Assembly (NCBI RefSeq): GCF_007858185.1
Contig: NZ_VFES01000011.1
Span: 62,001-126,000, forward strand
Length of the DNA stretch: 64,000 bases
DNA from: Pseudomonas grimontii
Lineage (GTDB): Bacteria; Pseudomonadota; Gammaproteobacteria; Pseudomonadales; Pseudomonadaceae
Direction: 5' to 3'
Part shown: in pieces, positions 26,190 through 35,579 of the stretch
Position numbering within the stretch: the first letter of the stretch is position 1
How the letters are laid out: each line of letters opens with the position of its first letter
The notes under the pieces: model-generated
Databases searched by the model: none
The model's input: the letters and a program-made list of their open reading frames with translations, nothing else
Told to the model about the DNA's origin: nothing
Made by a program: the position numbers and the translations under genes

Positions 26190-26289
26190 GTAGCAGCTGC
26201 CGAGCGCAAGCGAGGCTGCGTCAGGCGCGCTACCGACTCAAGCTCGAGTCGCGGCCGACGCAGCCTCGCCGGGACTCGGCAGCTGCTAC
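26190..26289. repeat. REP inverted pair, copy 2 of a tandem duplication
   Basis: Same 100-bp unit as 26061-26160 with only about one visible base difference (GGGACTCGG for GGGGCTCGG). The preceding linker (CCCCATCAAGGCCTCCCCCC) is also duplicated. Confidence 0.8.
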
Positions 26290-26451
26290 GGGGTTTTACG
26301 CGGTGCTGGATAAGACGGTATCTACGCAGGGGGCTCGGCTCAAGATGTGTAGATACCTATGCCCCGATGGCGGTGGATCAGTGATGAATGTGTCGACTGA
26401 CACACCGCTATCGGGGACAAGCCCCCTCCCACAGGGGACTGGTGTTGGACT

Positions 26452-27642
26452 TTAGAAAGAGTCGCCGGGGACGCGGACGAAACCTTCCATTAACACCCTT
26501 GCACTGCGGCTCATGATGGCTTTCTTCACCACCCATTCACCGTTCACCTGGGTGGCCTCAGCCCCCACGCGCAACGTGCCGGAGGGATGCCCGAAGCGCA
26601 CGGCATTACGCTCAATGCCGCCCGCGGCGAGGTTGACCAAGGTGCCGGAAATCGCCGCCGCCGTGCCGATCGCCACCGCCGCCGTGCCCATCATCGCGTG
26701 ATGCAGCTTGCCCATGGACAGGGCGCGCACCAGCAAATCCACATCGCCGGCCTTGATCGCTTTGCCACTCGACGCCACGTAATCCACAGGCTTGGCCACA
26801 AACGCAACCTTCGGCGTGTGCTGGCGCTGGGCCGCTTCGTCGAGGTGCTTGATCAGCCCCATGCGCAACGCGCCATAGGCCCGTACGGTCTCGAACATCG
26901 CCAGGGCCTTGGGGTCGCTGTTGATCGCGCCTTGCAGCTCGGTGCCGGTGTAACCGAGGTCTTCGGCATTGATGAAAATCGTCGGGATACCGGCGTTGAT
27001 CAGCGTCGCCTTGAAGGTGCCGACACCCGGCACTTCAAGGTCGTCGACCAGGTTGCCGGTGGGGAACATCGAGCCGCCGCCGCCCTCTTCTTCCGCTGCC
27101 GGGTCCATGAACTCCAGCTGCACTTCAGCAGCCGGGAAGGTCACGCCGTCCAGCTCGAAGTCGCCGGTTTCCTGCACCGCGCCGTCGGTGATCGGCACGT
27201 GGGCGATGATGGTCTTGCCGATATTCGCCTGCCAGACCCGCACCACCGCCACGCCGTTGCGGGGCACGCGGGCCGGATCGACCAACCCCGCGCTGATGGC
27301 GAACGAGCCCACCGCCGCCGACAGGTTGCCGCAGTTGCCACTCCAGTCGACAAAGGGTTTGTCGATGGAGACCTGGCCAAACAGATAGTCCACGTCGTGA
27401 TCGGCGCGGGTGCTTTTGGCGAGGATCACGGTTTTGCTGGTGCTCGATGTAGCACCGCCCATGCCGTCGATTTGCTTGTCGTAGGGATCGGGGCTGCCGA
27501 TCACCCGTAGTAGCAAGGCATCCCGCGCCGCTCCCGGCACCTGCGCCGACTCGGGCAGGTCCTTGAGGTTGAAAAATACGCCCTTGCTCGTACCGCCACG
27601 CATATAGGTGGCGGGGATCTTGATTTGCGCTGCGTGTGCCAT
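26452..27642 (-). CDS. prpF: 2-methylaconitate cis-trans isomerase
   Basis: A 396-residue PrpF protein (diaminopimelate-epimerase-like fold) that isomerises 2-methyl-trans-aconitate from the AcnD route. N-terminus IPATYMRGGTSKGVFF, then GMGGATSSTSKTVILAKS and SGNCGNLSAAVGSFAI with the conserved cysteine, and SGTLVNLAAGG..RFGHPSGTL. The frame is open upstream, but the ATG at 27642 gives the family N-terminus and lies 11 bp after the acnD stop, so the two are co-transcribed. Confidence 0.95.
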   Translation of the reverse strand: MAHAAQIKIPATYMRGGTSKGVFFNLKDLPESAQVPGAARDALLLRVIGSPDPYDKQIDGMGGATSSTSKTVILAKSTRADHDVDYLFGQVSIDKPFVDWSGNCGNLSAAVGSFAISAGLVDPARVPRNGVAVVRVWQANIGKTIIAHVPITDGAVQETGDFELDGVTFPAAEVQLEFMDPAAEEEGGGGSMFPTGNLVDDLEVPGVGTFKATLINAGIPTIFINAEDLGYTGTELQGAINSDPKALAMFETVRAYGALRMGLIKHLDEAAQRQHTPKVAFVAKPVDYVASSGKAIKAGDVDLLVRALSMGKLHHAMMGTAAVAIGTAAAISGTLVNLAAGGIERNAVRFGHPSGTLRVGAEATQVNGEWVVKKAIMSRSARVLMEGFVRVPGDSF

Positions 27643-27653
27643 GGTCATCCTCT

Positions 27654-30248
27654 TCAGGCGGTGGTCGCCGATTCCAGGAAATCCTGGGCAAAACGTTGCA
27701 ACACGCCGCCCGCCTCGTAGATCGACACTTCTTCGGCGGTGTCCAGGCGGCACGTCACCGGCACCTCGACACGTTCGCCATCCTTGCGATTGATCACCAG
27801 CGTCAACTGCGCACGCGGGGTGCGTTGGCCGATCACGTCGTAGGTTTCGCTGCCATCAATCTGCAAGGTGTGACGGTCAGTGCCCGGCAGGAACTCCAGG
27901 GGCAACACGCCCATGCCTACCAGGTTGGTGCGGTGGATGCGCTCGAAACCTTCGGCGGCAATCGCTTCCACACCCGCCAGGCGCACGCCCTTGGCGGCCC
28001 AGTCGCGGGACGAGCCCTGGCCGTAGTCGGCGCCGGCAATGATGATCAGCGGCTGCTTGCGCTCCATGTAGGTTTCGATGGCTTCCCACATCCGCGTGAC
28101 CTTGCCTTCCGGTTCGATCCGCGCCAGGGAGCCCTGCTTGACCTTGCCGTTCTCCCGCACCATTTCGTTGAACAGTTTCGGGTTGGCGAACGTCGCGCGC
28201 TGCGCGGTCAGGTGGTCGCCACGGTGAGTGGCGTAGGAGTTGAAGTCGACTTCCGGCAGGCCCATTTTCGCCAGGTATTCGCCGGCGGCGCTGTCGAGCA
28301 TGATCGCGTTGGACGGCGACAGGTGATCGGTGGTGATGTTGTCCGGCAGCACCGCCAGCGGGCGCATGCCCTTGAGCGGCCGCGCACCGGCCAGCGCGCC
28401 TTCCCAGTATGGGGGGCGGCGGATATAGGTGCTCTGCGGGCGCCAGTCGTACAGCGGCGCGACTTTCGGGCCGGTGTCTTCGTGGATCGCGAACATCGGG
28501 ATATACACCGCGCGGAACTGCTCCGGCTTGACCGAGGCCTTGACCACCGCGTCGATTTCTTCGTCGCTCGGCCAGATGTCCTGCAGGCGGATTTCCTTGC
28601 CGTCGGCGTCGAGGCCGAGCACGTCCTTCTCGATGTCGAAGCGGATGGTGCCGGCAATCGCATAGGCCACCACCAGCGGCGGCGAAGCCAGGAACGCCTG
28701 CTTGGCGTAAGGGTGAATACGCCCGTCGAAGTTACGGTTACCCGAGAGCACGGCGGTGGCGTACAGGTCGCGGTCGATGATCTCTTGCTGGATCACCGGG
28801 TCGAGCGCGCCGGACATACCGTTGCAGGTGGTGCAGGCAAATGCCACCACACCAAAGCCGAGCTTTTCCAGCTCATGGCCCAGGCCGGCTTCTTCCAGGT
28901 ACATGGCCACGGTTTTCGAACCCGGAGCCAGGGACGACTTGACCCACGGCTTGCGCGTCAACCCAAGCTTGTTGGCATTACGCGCCAGCAACCCGGCGGC
29001 GATCACGTTGCGCGGGTTACTGGTGTTGGTGCAGCTGGTGATGGCGGCGATGATCACTGCGCCGTCGGGCATTTGCCCCGGCACGTCATCCCACTGCCCG
29101 GAGATGCCCTTGGCAGCCAGGTCGCGGGTGGCGACGCGGGCGTGCGGGTTGCTCGGGCCAGCCATGTTGCGCACGACGCTGGACAGGTCGAAGGTGAGGC
29201 CACGCTCGTATCGCGCGCCTTTAAGGTCATCTGCCCACAGGCCGGTCTGACGGGCGTATTGCTCGACCAGGGTGACTTGTTCGTCTTCGCGGCCGGTGAG
29301 TTTCAGGTAGGCGATGGTCTGCTGGTCGATATAAAACATTGCCGCCGTGGCACCGTATTCCGGGGCCATGTTGGAGATGGTCGCGCGGTCGCCGAGGGTC
29401 AGTTTGGAGGCGCCCTCACCGAAGAACTCCAGCCAGGCGCCGACCACTTTCTGTTGACGCAGGAACTCGGTCAGGGCCAGCACCATGTCGGTGGCAGTGA
29501 TGCCCGGCAGCAGCTTGCCGGTCAATTCGACACCAACGCTTTCCGGCAGGCGCATCCACGAGGCGCGGCCAAGCATGACGCTCTCGGCTTCCAGGCCACC
29601 GACGCCAATGGCGATCACGCCCAGGGCATCCACGTGGGGGGTGTGACTGTCGGTGCCGACGCAGGTATCCGGGAAGGCCACGCCGTCACGCACCTGGATC
29701 ACCGGGGACATTTTCTCCAGGTTGATCTGGTGCATGATGCCGTTGCCCGGCGGGATCACGTCGACGTTCTTGAAGGCCTTTTTGGTCCACTCGATAAAGT
29801 GGAAGCGGTCTTCGTTGCGACGGTCTTCAATGGCGCGGTTTTTCTCGAACGCGTCCGGATCGAAACCACCGGCTTCGACGGCCAGGGAGTGGTCGACGAT
29901 CAACTGGGTCGGCACCACCGGATTGACCTGGGCCGGGTCGCCGCCTTGCAGGGCGATGGCATCACGCAGGCCGGCGAGGTCGACCAGCGCGGTCTGGCCG
30001 AGGATGTCGTGGCACACCACGCGGGCCGGGAACCAAGGGAAATCGAGGTCGCGCTTGCGTTCGATCAGTTGGCTCAGGGAAGCATTGAGGGTGGCCGGGT
30101 CGCAGCGGCGCACCAGGTTCTCGGCGAGCACACGAGAGGTGTAGGGCAAGCTGGCGTAGGCGCCGGGGCTGATTGCATCGACTGCCGCGCGGGCGTCGAA
30201 GTAATCCAGGCGGCTGCCGGGGAGCGGTTTGCGAAATTCAGTGTTCAT
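27654..30248 (-). CDS. acnD: Fe/S-dependent 2-methylisocitrate dehydratase
   Basis: The 864-residue aconitase-family enzyme of the AcnD/PrpF branch of the methylcitrate cycle. Cluster ligand motifs AITSCTNTSNPRNVIAAG and ACTTCNGMSG are present, with GTDSHTPHVDALGVIAIGVGG and the C-terminal swivel domain ADYGQGSSRDWAAKG. Full length. Paired with prpF, which AcnD-type pathways need because AcnD makes the trans isomer. Confidence 0.96.
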   Translation of the reverse strand: MNTEFRKPLPGSRLDYFDARAAVDAISPGAYASLPYTSRVLAENLVRRCDPATLNASLSQLIERKRDLDFPWFPARVVCHDILGQTALVDLAGLRDAIALQGGDPAQVNPVVPTQLIVDHSLAVEAGGFDPDAFEKNRAIEDRRNEDRFHFIEWTKKAFKNVDVIPPGNGIMHQINLEKMSPVIQVRDGVAFPDTCVGTDSHTPHVDALGVIAIGVGGLEAESVMLGRASWMRLPESVGVELTGKLLPGITATDMVLALTEFLRQQKVVGAWLEFFGEGASKLTLGDRATISNMAPEYGATAAMFYIDQQTIAYLKLTGREDEQVTLVEQYARQTGLWADDLKGARYERGLTFDLSSVVRNMAGPSNPHARVATRDLAAKGISGQWDDVPGQMPDGAVIIAAITSCTNTSNPRNVIAAGLLARNANKLGLTRKPWVKSSLAPGSKTVAMYLEEAGLGHELEKLGFGVVAFACTTCNGMSGALDPVIQQEIIDRDLYATAVLSGNRNFDGRIHPYAKQAFLASPPLVVAYAIAGTIRFDIEKDVLGLDADGKEIRLQDIWPSDEEIDAVVKASVKPEQFRAVYIPMFAIHEDTGPKVAPLYDWRPQSTYIRRPPYWEGALAGARPLKGMRPLAVLPDNITTDHLSPSNAIMLDSAAGEYLAKMGLPEVDFNSYATHRGDHLTAQRATFANPKLFNEMVRENGKVKQGSLARIEPEGKVTRMWEAIETYMERKQPLIIIAGADYGQGSSRDWAAKGVRLAGVEAIAAEGFERIHRTNLVGMGVLPLEFLPGTDRHTLQIDGSETYDVIGQRTPRAQLTLVINRKDGERVEVPVTCRLDTAEEVSIYEAGGVLQRFAQDFLESATTA

Positions 30249-30315
30249 CGTCAGGACTCGGTCACGGTGATTACAAACGGAGCCGGCTGATCCGGGGCTG
30301 GAATGCGATGCAAAT

Positions 30316-30418
30316 GTGGGAGGGGCGGTGCGACGATTCGACTTGCTCCCGATGGCGGTGTATCAGTTGCTATGAGTGTTGAATGACACACCGCTATCGG
30401 GGGCAAGCCCCCTCCCAC
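30316..30418. repeat. GI-class REPIN with 16-bp insert in one arm
   Basis: The right arm is the usual inverted ATCGGGGGCAAGCCCCCTCCCAC. The left arm GTGGGAGGGG is interrupted by CGGTGCGACGATTCGA before CTTGCTCCCGAT. The same interrupting sequence, inverted, is found at 45050-45089. Confidence 0.75.
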
Positions 30419-30460
30419 ATGTTGACCTCATTCCAGCCCTGGGATCGTCGGTATTCCCAT

Positions 30461-31588
30461 TCAGCGACGTTCGATTGGCACGAACTTGCGCTGTTCGACG
30501 CCGATGTACTCGGCGCTTGGACGGATGATGCGGTTGTTGGCGCGTTGCTCGAACACATGCGCGGCCCAGCCTGTAAGCCGCGAGCAGACGAAGATCGGCG
30601 TGAACAGCTTGGTCGGGATGCCCATGAAGTGGTACGCCGAGGCATGGTAGAAGTCGGCGTTGGGGAACAGTTTTTTCTGTTCCCACATGGTCTTGTCGAT
30701 GGCTTCGGAGACCGGGAACAGCAGGGTGTCGCCCACTTCGTCAGCAAGTTTTTTCGACCAGCCCTTGATCACTTCATTACGCGGGTCGTTGTCTTTGTAG
30801 ATCGCGTGGCCGAAGCCCATGATCTTGTCCTTGCGCGCCAGCATGCCGAGGGTGCCTTCGACGGCTTCCTCCGCCGAGCCGAAACGCTCGATCATTTCCA
30901 TCGCCGCTTCGTTGGCGCCGCCGTGCAGTGGGCCGCGCAGGGAGCCAATGGCGGCGGTGACGCAGGAATACAGGTCGGACAATGTCGAGGCACACACCCG
31001 CGCGGTGAACGTCGAGGCGTTGAACTCGTGCTCGGCGTAAAGGATCAACGACACGTTCATGACTTTTTCATGCAGTTCGCTCGGCTTCTTGCCGTGCAGC
31101 AGGTGCAGGAAGTGGCCGCCAATGCTCGGCTCGTCGGTCACACAGTCGATGCGCTTGCCGTCGTGGCTGAAGCGGTACCAGTAGCACATGATCGCCGGGA
31201 ACGCGGCGAGCAGGCGGTCGGTCACATCGCGTTGCACGCTGAAGTCTTTTTCCGGCTCGATATTGCCGAGGAACGAGCAACCGGTGCGCATCACGTCCAT
31301 CGGGTGGGCGTCGGCGGGGATGCGTTCGAGCACTTCTTTCAGCGCTTGCGGCAGGTCACGCAGCTTACTCAGCCTGGCGCTGTAGGCGGCCAGTTCGGCC
31401 TGGGTCGGCAGTTCGCCGTACAGCAGCAGGTAGGCAACTTCTTCAAACTGCGCATCGGCGGCCAGTTCGCGCACATCGTAGCCACGGTAGGTCAAGCCGG
31501 CACCGGCCTGGCCCACGGTGGACAGTGCGGTCTGCCCGGCTACCTGGCCACGCAGGCCGGCGCCACTCAGTACTTTTGCTTCAGCCAT
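30461..31588 (-). CDS. prpC: 2-methylcitrate synthase
   Basis: A 375-residue citrate-synthase-family enzyme condensing propionyl-CoA with oxaloacetate. It has GLTYRGYDVRELA, the catalytic histidine region LRGPLHGGANEAAMEM and the family signature MGFGHAIYKDNDPR. The length fits PrpC rather than the longer GltA. It is 212 bp upstream of acnD, a gap partly filled by a REPIN, and 42 bp after prpB. Confidence 0.95.
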   Translation of the reverse strand: MAEAKVLSGAGLRGQVAGQTALSTVGQAGAGLTYRGYDVRELAADAQFEEVAYLLLYGELPTQAELAAYSARLSKLRDLPQALKEVLERIPADAHPMDVMRTGCSFLGNIEPEKDFSVQRDVTDRLLAAFPAIMCYWYRFSHDGKRIDCVTDEPSIGGHFLHLLHGKKPSELHEKVMNVSLILYAEHEFNASTFTARVCASTLSDLYSCVTAAIGSLRGPLHGGANEAAMEMIERFGSAEEAVEGTLGMLARKDKIMGFGHAIYKDNDPRNEVIKGWSKKLADEVGDTLLFPVSEAIDKTMWEQKKLFPNADFYHASAYHFMGIPTKLFTPIFVCSRLTGWAAHVFEQRANNRIIRPSAEYIGVEQRKFVPIERR

Positions 31589-31630
31589 GGTTTTTCTCCA
31601 ATTTTGTCGTTATTCAGGGAGGCGTGTTCG

Positions 31631-32524
31631 TCACTTTTTCGCGGCGAACAGCGCGTCAAGCTTCTGCTCGAAGGTGTGGTAGTCGATGCGGTCGTAAAGC
31701 TCCATGCGGGTTTGCATGGTGTCGATCACGTTCTGTTGAGTGCCGTCGCGACGGATCGCGGTGTAGACATTCTCGGCGGCCTTGTTCATGGCTCGGAAGG
31801 CCGAGAGCGGGTACAGCACGATGGAAACATCGGCAGATTTCAACTGTTCGGTGGTGTACAGGGGAGTTGCGCCGAACTCGGTGATGTTGGCCAGGATCGG
31901 CGCTTTCACACGGGCGGCGAACAGTTTGTACATCTCCAGTTCAGTGATGGCTTCCGGGAACACCATGTCAGCGCCGGCTTCGATGCAGGCGGCGGCACGC
32001 TCCAGCGCGGACTCCAGGCCCTCGACGGCCAGGGCATCGGTACGCGCCATGATCACGAAGCTGTCATCGGTGCGCGCATCCACGGCGGCCTTGATGCGGT
32101 CGACCATTTCCTGCTGGGACACGATCTCTTTGTTCGGACGATGGCCGCAGCGCTTGGCGCCGACCTGGTCTTCGATATGAATCGCGGCGGCGCCGAACTT
32201 GATCATTGATTTGACCGTGCGCGCGACGTTGAACGCCGAGGAGCCGAAACCGGTGTCCACGTCTACCAGCAGCGGCAAGTCGCAGACGTCGGTGATACGG
32301 CGCACGTCGGTGAGTACGTCATCCAGGCCGGTGATGCCCAGGTCCGGCACGCCGAGAGAACCCGCCGCTACGCCGCCACCCGACAGGTAGATCGCCTTGA
32401 AGCCGGCGCGCTTGGCCAACAGCGCATGGTTGGCATTGATTGCACCCACCACCTGCAAGGGGTGCTCGCTGGCGACCGCGTCACGGAAACGCTGGCCGGG
32501 TGTGCTTTTATTGTTCGAACTCAT
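31631..32524 (-). CDS. prpB: 2-methylisocitrate lyase
   Basis: A 297-residue isocitrate-lyase-family enzyme splitting 2-methylisocitrate into pyruvate and succinate. GAINANHALLAKRAGFKAIYLSG, metal-site VDVDTGFG, the catalytic loop KRCGHRPNKEIV and IMARTDALAVEGLE are visible. Its start overlaps the stop of the upstream GntR regulator by four bases, giving a regulator-led operon. Confidence 0.95.
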   Translation of the reverse strand: MSSNNKSTPGQRFRDAVASEHPLQVVGAINANHALLAKRAGFKAIYLSGGGVAAGSLGVPDLGITGLDDVLTDVRRITDVCDLPLLVDVDTGFGSSAFNVARTVKSMIKFGAAAIHIEDQVGAKRCGHRPNKEIVSQQEMVDRIKAAVDARTDDSFVIMARTDALAVEGLESALERAAACIEAGADMVFPEAITELEMYKLFAARVKAPILANITEFGATPLYTTEQLKSADVSIVLYPLSAFRAMNKAAENVYTAIRRDGTQQNVIDTMQTRMELYDRIDYHTFEQKLDALFAAKK

Positions 32525-33231
32525 GACTCACCTCTATCAGGGGCGCCGCCTGGGAAATGACGGGCAATATTGCGTTTGGAAGCACCGATATGCCGGCGCA
32601 TCAACAACTCGGCCAGTTCACCGTCGCGATCGGCAATCGCATCAAGAATGCGGTGATGCTCGGCAAAGGCCTGGCGTGGACGATTGGGGGTGGCGGAGAA
32701 CTGGATACGGTACATGCGCACCAGTTGGTACAGCTCGCCGCAGAGCATTTGGGTGAGGGTGCGGTTGCCCGCACCTTGAATTATCCGGTAATGAAAATCG
32801 AAGTCGCCTTCCTGCTGGTAGTAGCCGACACCCGCCTGGAACGCTGCGTCGCGCTCGTGGGTGTGCAGCACCTGACGCAGCTCTTCGATCTCCACGTCGG
32901 TCATGCGCTCGGCGGCCAGGCGACAGGCCATGCCTTCCAGGGACTCGCGGATTTCATAGAGTTCGATCAGCTCGGCGTGGCTCAAGGACACGACCCTGGC
33001 GCCTACATGGGGCACGCGCACCAGCAGGCGCTGGCCTTCCAGGCGGTGGATCGCCTCGCGCAGCGGGCCACGGCTGATGCCGTAGGTGCGGGCCAGTTCC
33101 GGCTCGGAGATCTTGCTGCCGGGGGCAATCTCGCCCTTGACGATGGCGGCCTGGATACGCCGGAAGACGTTTTCCGACATGGTCTGGGATTCGTCTGACG
33201 GTGCCACCGGGGCTTCCGCTTGATCGAGCAT
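32521..33231 (-). CDS. GntR/FadR-type regulator of the prp operon
   Basis: About 236 residues. Winged helix at residues 17-85 (VFRRIQAAIVKGEIAPGSKISEPELARTYGISRGPLREAIHRLEG), then an all-helical FCD effector domain (LYEIRESLEGMACRLAAERMT; HRILDAIADRDGELAELLMRRHI). First gene of the prp operon and overlapping prpB, so likely autoregulated; the effector is probably a methylcitrate-cycle intermediate (inference). The ATG at 33231 is preferred over one at 33273. A GntR-style palindrome lies upstream. Confidence 0.9.
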   Translation of the reverse strand: MLDQAEAPVAPSDESQTMSENVFRRIQAAIVKGEIAPGSKISEPELARTYGISRGPLREAIHRLEGQRLLVRVPHVGARVVSLSHAELIELYEIRESLEGMACRLAAERMTDVEIEELRQVLHTHERDAAFQAGVGYYQQEGDFDFHYRIIQGAGNRTLTQMLCGELYQLVRMYRIQFSATPNRPRQAFAEHHRILDAIADRDGELAELLMRRHIGASKRNIARHFPGGAPDRGES

Positions 33232-33242
33232 ATTGTCGACAC
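33232..33242. promoter_or_regulatory. Partial copy of the GntR palindrome at the regulator start
   Basis: ATTGTCGACAC matches ten of the first eleven bases of the palindrome at 33305-33316. It touches the proposed start codon of the regulator gene. Confidence 0.5.
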
Positions 33243-33304
33243 CTTTAAAAGCAATGTCGCAAAAACTAGCCAATCAGGCCTTAATAGTCAAAGAATAAAT
33301 CAAC

Positions 33305-33316
33305 ATTGTCGACAAT
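33305..33316. promoter_or_regulatory. Putative operator of the prp GntR regulator
   Basis: ATTGTCGACAAT is a perfect 12-bp palindrome 73 bp upstream of the regulator start, in an AT-rich promoter-like stretch. A/T-G-T-nn-A-C-A/T type palindromes are typical for FadR-subfamily GntR proteins. Confidence 0.65.
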
Positions 33317-33504
33317 CGTCTAATAACCCCTACTGCGCTCCACCGGGGCATGGCCGGCTGCCAGCGCTGGCGCCGAAAAAGCATCATGTTAGAATGCCGC
33401 CCGCATTTGCCTGACATCGCTTGATGAAACGGCGCACGAAGGGAGTTTGCGCAGCAATGCCAGTCGCCTTGAATTGAACATCGCACTGCACCGCCTCAGG
33501 ATCT

Positions 33505-34041
33505 ATGAGACTCAAGCCCTTCCCCCTATTGTTTTGCCTATTGTCCATACCGAGCCTTGGCGCTGCCGCCGAGAAGACCGTGTATGGCCTCAACGAATAC
33601 GCCCAATTGGCCGGCATCGACCTGGAGGTGGCCGCCAAGCTCGACACCGGCGCCAAGACCGCCTCCCTCAGCGCCCGCGACATCAAGCGCTTCAAGCGCA
33701 ACGGCGAATCCTGGGTGCGCTTCTACCTGGCCATCGACACCGCCCATTCCCACCCCATCGAACGCCCCCTGGCCCGCGTCAGCAAGATCAAGCGACGCGC
33801 CGGTGACTACGACCCCGATGAGGACAAGAACTACACCGCCCGCCCAGTGATTGCCCTGGACATCTGCATGGGCACCGCTTTACGCAGCATCGAAGTGAAC
33901 TTGACTGACCGCAGCGCTTTCCAATACCCGCTGCTGATCGGCTCCGAAGCGCTCAAACGCTTTGATGCGCTGGTCGACCCCAGTCTTAAATACGCAGCAG
34001 GCAAACCTGCCTGCGCCGCCGACGCTCATACCGCCGAGTAA
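33505..34041 (+). CDS. Retropepsin-like protease (RimK-associated Zn_protease/DUF785 family)
   Basis: A 178-residue exported protein with a signal peptide (LKPFPLLFCLLSIPSLGAAA) and the retropepsin-like motif VAAKLDTGAKTASLSA (DTGA), then RPVIALDICMG and the second half YPLLIGSEALKRFDALVDPS. The family was first called ATP-dependent zinc protease but has an aspartic-protease fold. It begins a three-gene set with a 7TM inactive transglutaminase and an ATP-grasp ligase; those start 5 bp and 0 bp after one another. The role of the set is uncertain; a secreted or periplasmic peptide-modifying pathway has been proposed for the families. Confidence 0.85.
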   Translation: MRLKPFPLLFCLLSIPSLGAAAEKTVYGLNEYAQLAGIDLEVAAKLDTGAKTASLSARDIKRFKRNGESWVRFYLAIDTAHSHPIERPLARVSKIKRRAGDYDPDEDKNYTARPVIALDICMGTALRSIEVNLTDRSAFQYPLLIGSEALKRFDALVDPSLKYAAGKPACAADAHTAE

Positions 34042-34046
34042 ACCGA

Positions 34047-35579
34047 ATGCGCTCTCTAACCCTGCACCTGAGAATCCTGATCGCCATCCTGGTGGTGTTG
34101 GGTATTTCGGTCACCGCCTACCAGATTTTCGTGCTGGGCATTCCCGTCACCGAGGACGCCACCGACGACTTGTGGAACATCGACGCCAAGGTCGAGTTCG
34201 TCGCCAACCCGAAAGACCCGGTGAAGATCCAGATGTTCGTGCCGCCGTTGAGCCGCGACTTCGTCAGCCTTAATGAGAGCTTTATCTCGAATAACTACGG
34301 GGTGAGCGTCAACCGCATCGACGGCAACCGCAAGGTCACCTGGTCGGCACGCCGCGCCAAAGGCAACCAGACCCTGTATTACCGCCTGGTGCTGACCAAG
34401 CGCTACAGCGGCGAAAAAACCAAGATCAAGGGCCCGACGTTCCGCGACAGTATCGCCGTGGAAGGCCCGGAAAAAATTGCCGCCGAAGCCCTGCTGGCGC
34501 CGATCCGCCAGCATTCGGCCGACGTCGAGACCTTTATCACCGAAGCCATCAAGCGCACCAACAACCTCAACGACGACAATGTGAAGCTGTTGCTGGCGGG
34601 CGATCCATCCACGCCGCACAAGGCCAAGATCGTCGAGTTGCTGCTGTCCATCGCCCATGTGCCGGTGGAAAAGGTCCACACCATCCGCCTGGTGGCCGAC
34701 CAGCCGCAAACCCCGGAACTGTGGCTGCGTAGCTTCAATGGCAACGACTGGCTGTACTTCAACCCGGAAACCGGCGAGCAAGGCCTGCCCACCGACCGCC
34801 TGCTGTGGTGGACCGGCGATGAAAACCTGATCACCGTCGATGGCGGCAAGAAAGCCATGGTCACCTTCAGCCTGAACAACAGCGAAATGAACGCGATTCG
34901 CCTGGCCAAGCTGACCGACGAGAACACCGACGCCAACTTCCTCGAGTACTCGCTGTACGGCCTGCCGCTGCAAACCCAGCAGACCTTCATGATCATGGTG
35001 ATGATCCCGATTGGCGTGCTGGTGATCCTGATCCTGCGCAACCTGATCGGCCTGCAGACCCTGGGCACGTTTACCCCGGTGCTGATTGCCCTGGCATTTC
35101 GCGAGACGCAGCTGGGCTTCGGGATCGTGCTGTTTACGATTATCACGGCGCTGGGCCTGTCCCTCAGGTCGTACCTGGAACACTTGAAGTTGCAGATGCT
35201 GCCGAGGTTGTCGGTGGTGCTGACCTTCGTCGTGGTGCTGATCGCGGCCATCAGCCTGTTCAGCCACAAGCTGGGGCTGGAGCGCGGGCTGTCGGTGGCG
35301 CTGTTCCCGATGGTGATTTTGACCATGACCATCGAACGCCTGTCGATCACCTGGGAAGAGCGCGGCGGTGGCCATGCCATGAAGGTGGCGATTGGTACGC
35401 TGTTCGCCGCTTCCCTGGCGCACATCATCATGAGCGTGCCGGAGCTGATCTACTTTGTATTCACCTTCCCGGCGATCCTGCTGATCCTGGTGGGCTTCAT
35501 GCTGGCGATGGGTCGCTATCGCGGCTACCGCCTGACCGAACTGGTGCGGTTCAAGGCCTTCCTCAAGGCTGACTCGTAA
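34047..35579 (+). CDS. Inactive transglutaminase fused to seven-transmembrane domain
   Basis: 510 residues. One N-terminal membrane helix (LRILIAILVVLGISVTAYQIF), a periplasmic transglutaminase-like domain (about residues 40-300; LLSIAHVPVEKVHTIRLV, LWLRSFNGNDWLYFNPETGE) and a C-terminal region with seven membrane helices (TFMIMVMIPIGVLVILILRNL; FGIVLFTIITALGLSL; VVLTFVVVLIAAISLF; HIIMSVPELIYFVFTF). The catalytic cysteine of transglutaminases is not evident, in line with the family name. Its last base is shared with the ligase start. Confidence 0.85.
   Translation: MRSLTLHLRILIAILVVLGISVTAYQIFVLGIPVTEDATDDLWNIDAKVEFVANPKDPVKIQMFVPPLSRDFVSLNESFISNNYGVSVNRIDGNRKVTWSARRAKGNQTLYYRLVLTKRYSGEKTKIKGPTFRDSIAVEGPEKIAAEALLAPIRQHSADVETFITEAIKRTNNLNDDNVKLLLAGDPSTPHKAKIVELLLSIAHVPVEKVHTIRLVADQPQTPELWLRSFNGNDWLYFNPETGEQGLPTDRLLWWTGDENLITVDGGKKAMVTFSLNNSEMNAIRLAKLTDENTDANFLEYSLYGLPLQTQQTFMIMVMIPIGVLVILILRNLIGLQTLGTFTPVLIALAFRETQLGFGIVLFTIITALGLSLRSYLEHLKLQMLPRLSVVLTFVVVLIAAISLFSHKLGLERGLSVALFPMVILTMTIERLSITWEERGGGHAMKVAIGTLFAASLAHIIMSVPELIYFVFTFPAILLILVGFMLAMGRYRGYRLTELVRFKAFLKADS

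Larger units (their letters stand above)
25803..26451. other. Gene-free repeat-rich spacer between prpF and prpD
   Basis: The 649 bp hold no credible gene. From left to right: a half GI-type REP (about 25889-25912), an inverted pair (25947-26031), two near-identical 100-bp inverted pairs (26061-26160 and 26190-26289), and a REP segment (about 26347-26434). Sequence related to TATCTACACA flanks the cluster in opposite orientation (about 25919-25929 and 26345-26356), as if one repeat class had inserted into another. Confidence 0.7.

Noticed and set aside
26061..26289. CRISPR-like spaced repeats
   Set aside because: Only two units, each a 100-bp palindrome with a duplicated linker; these are REP doublets, and no cas genes are present.
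27636..30290. 884-codon plus-strand frame opposite acnD
   Set aside because: High-GC antisense open frame; acnD on the minus strand has full aconitase motifs.
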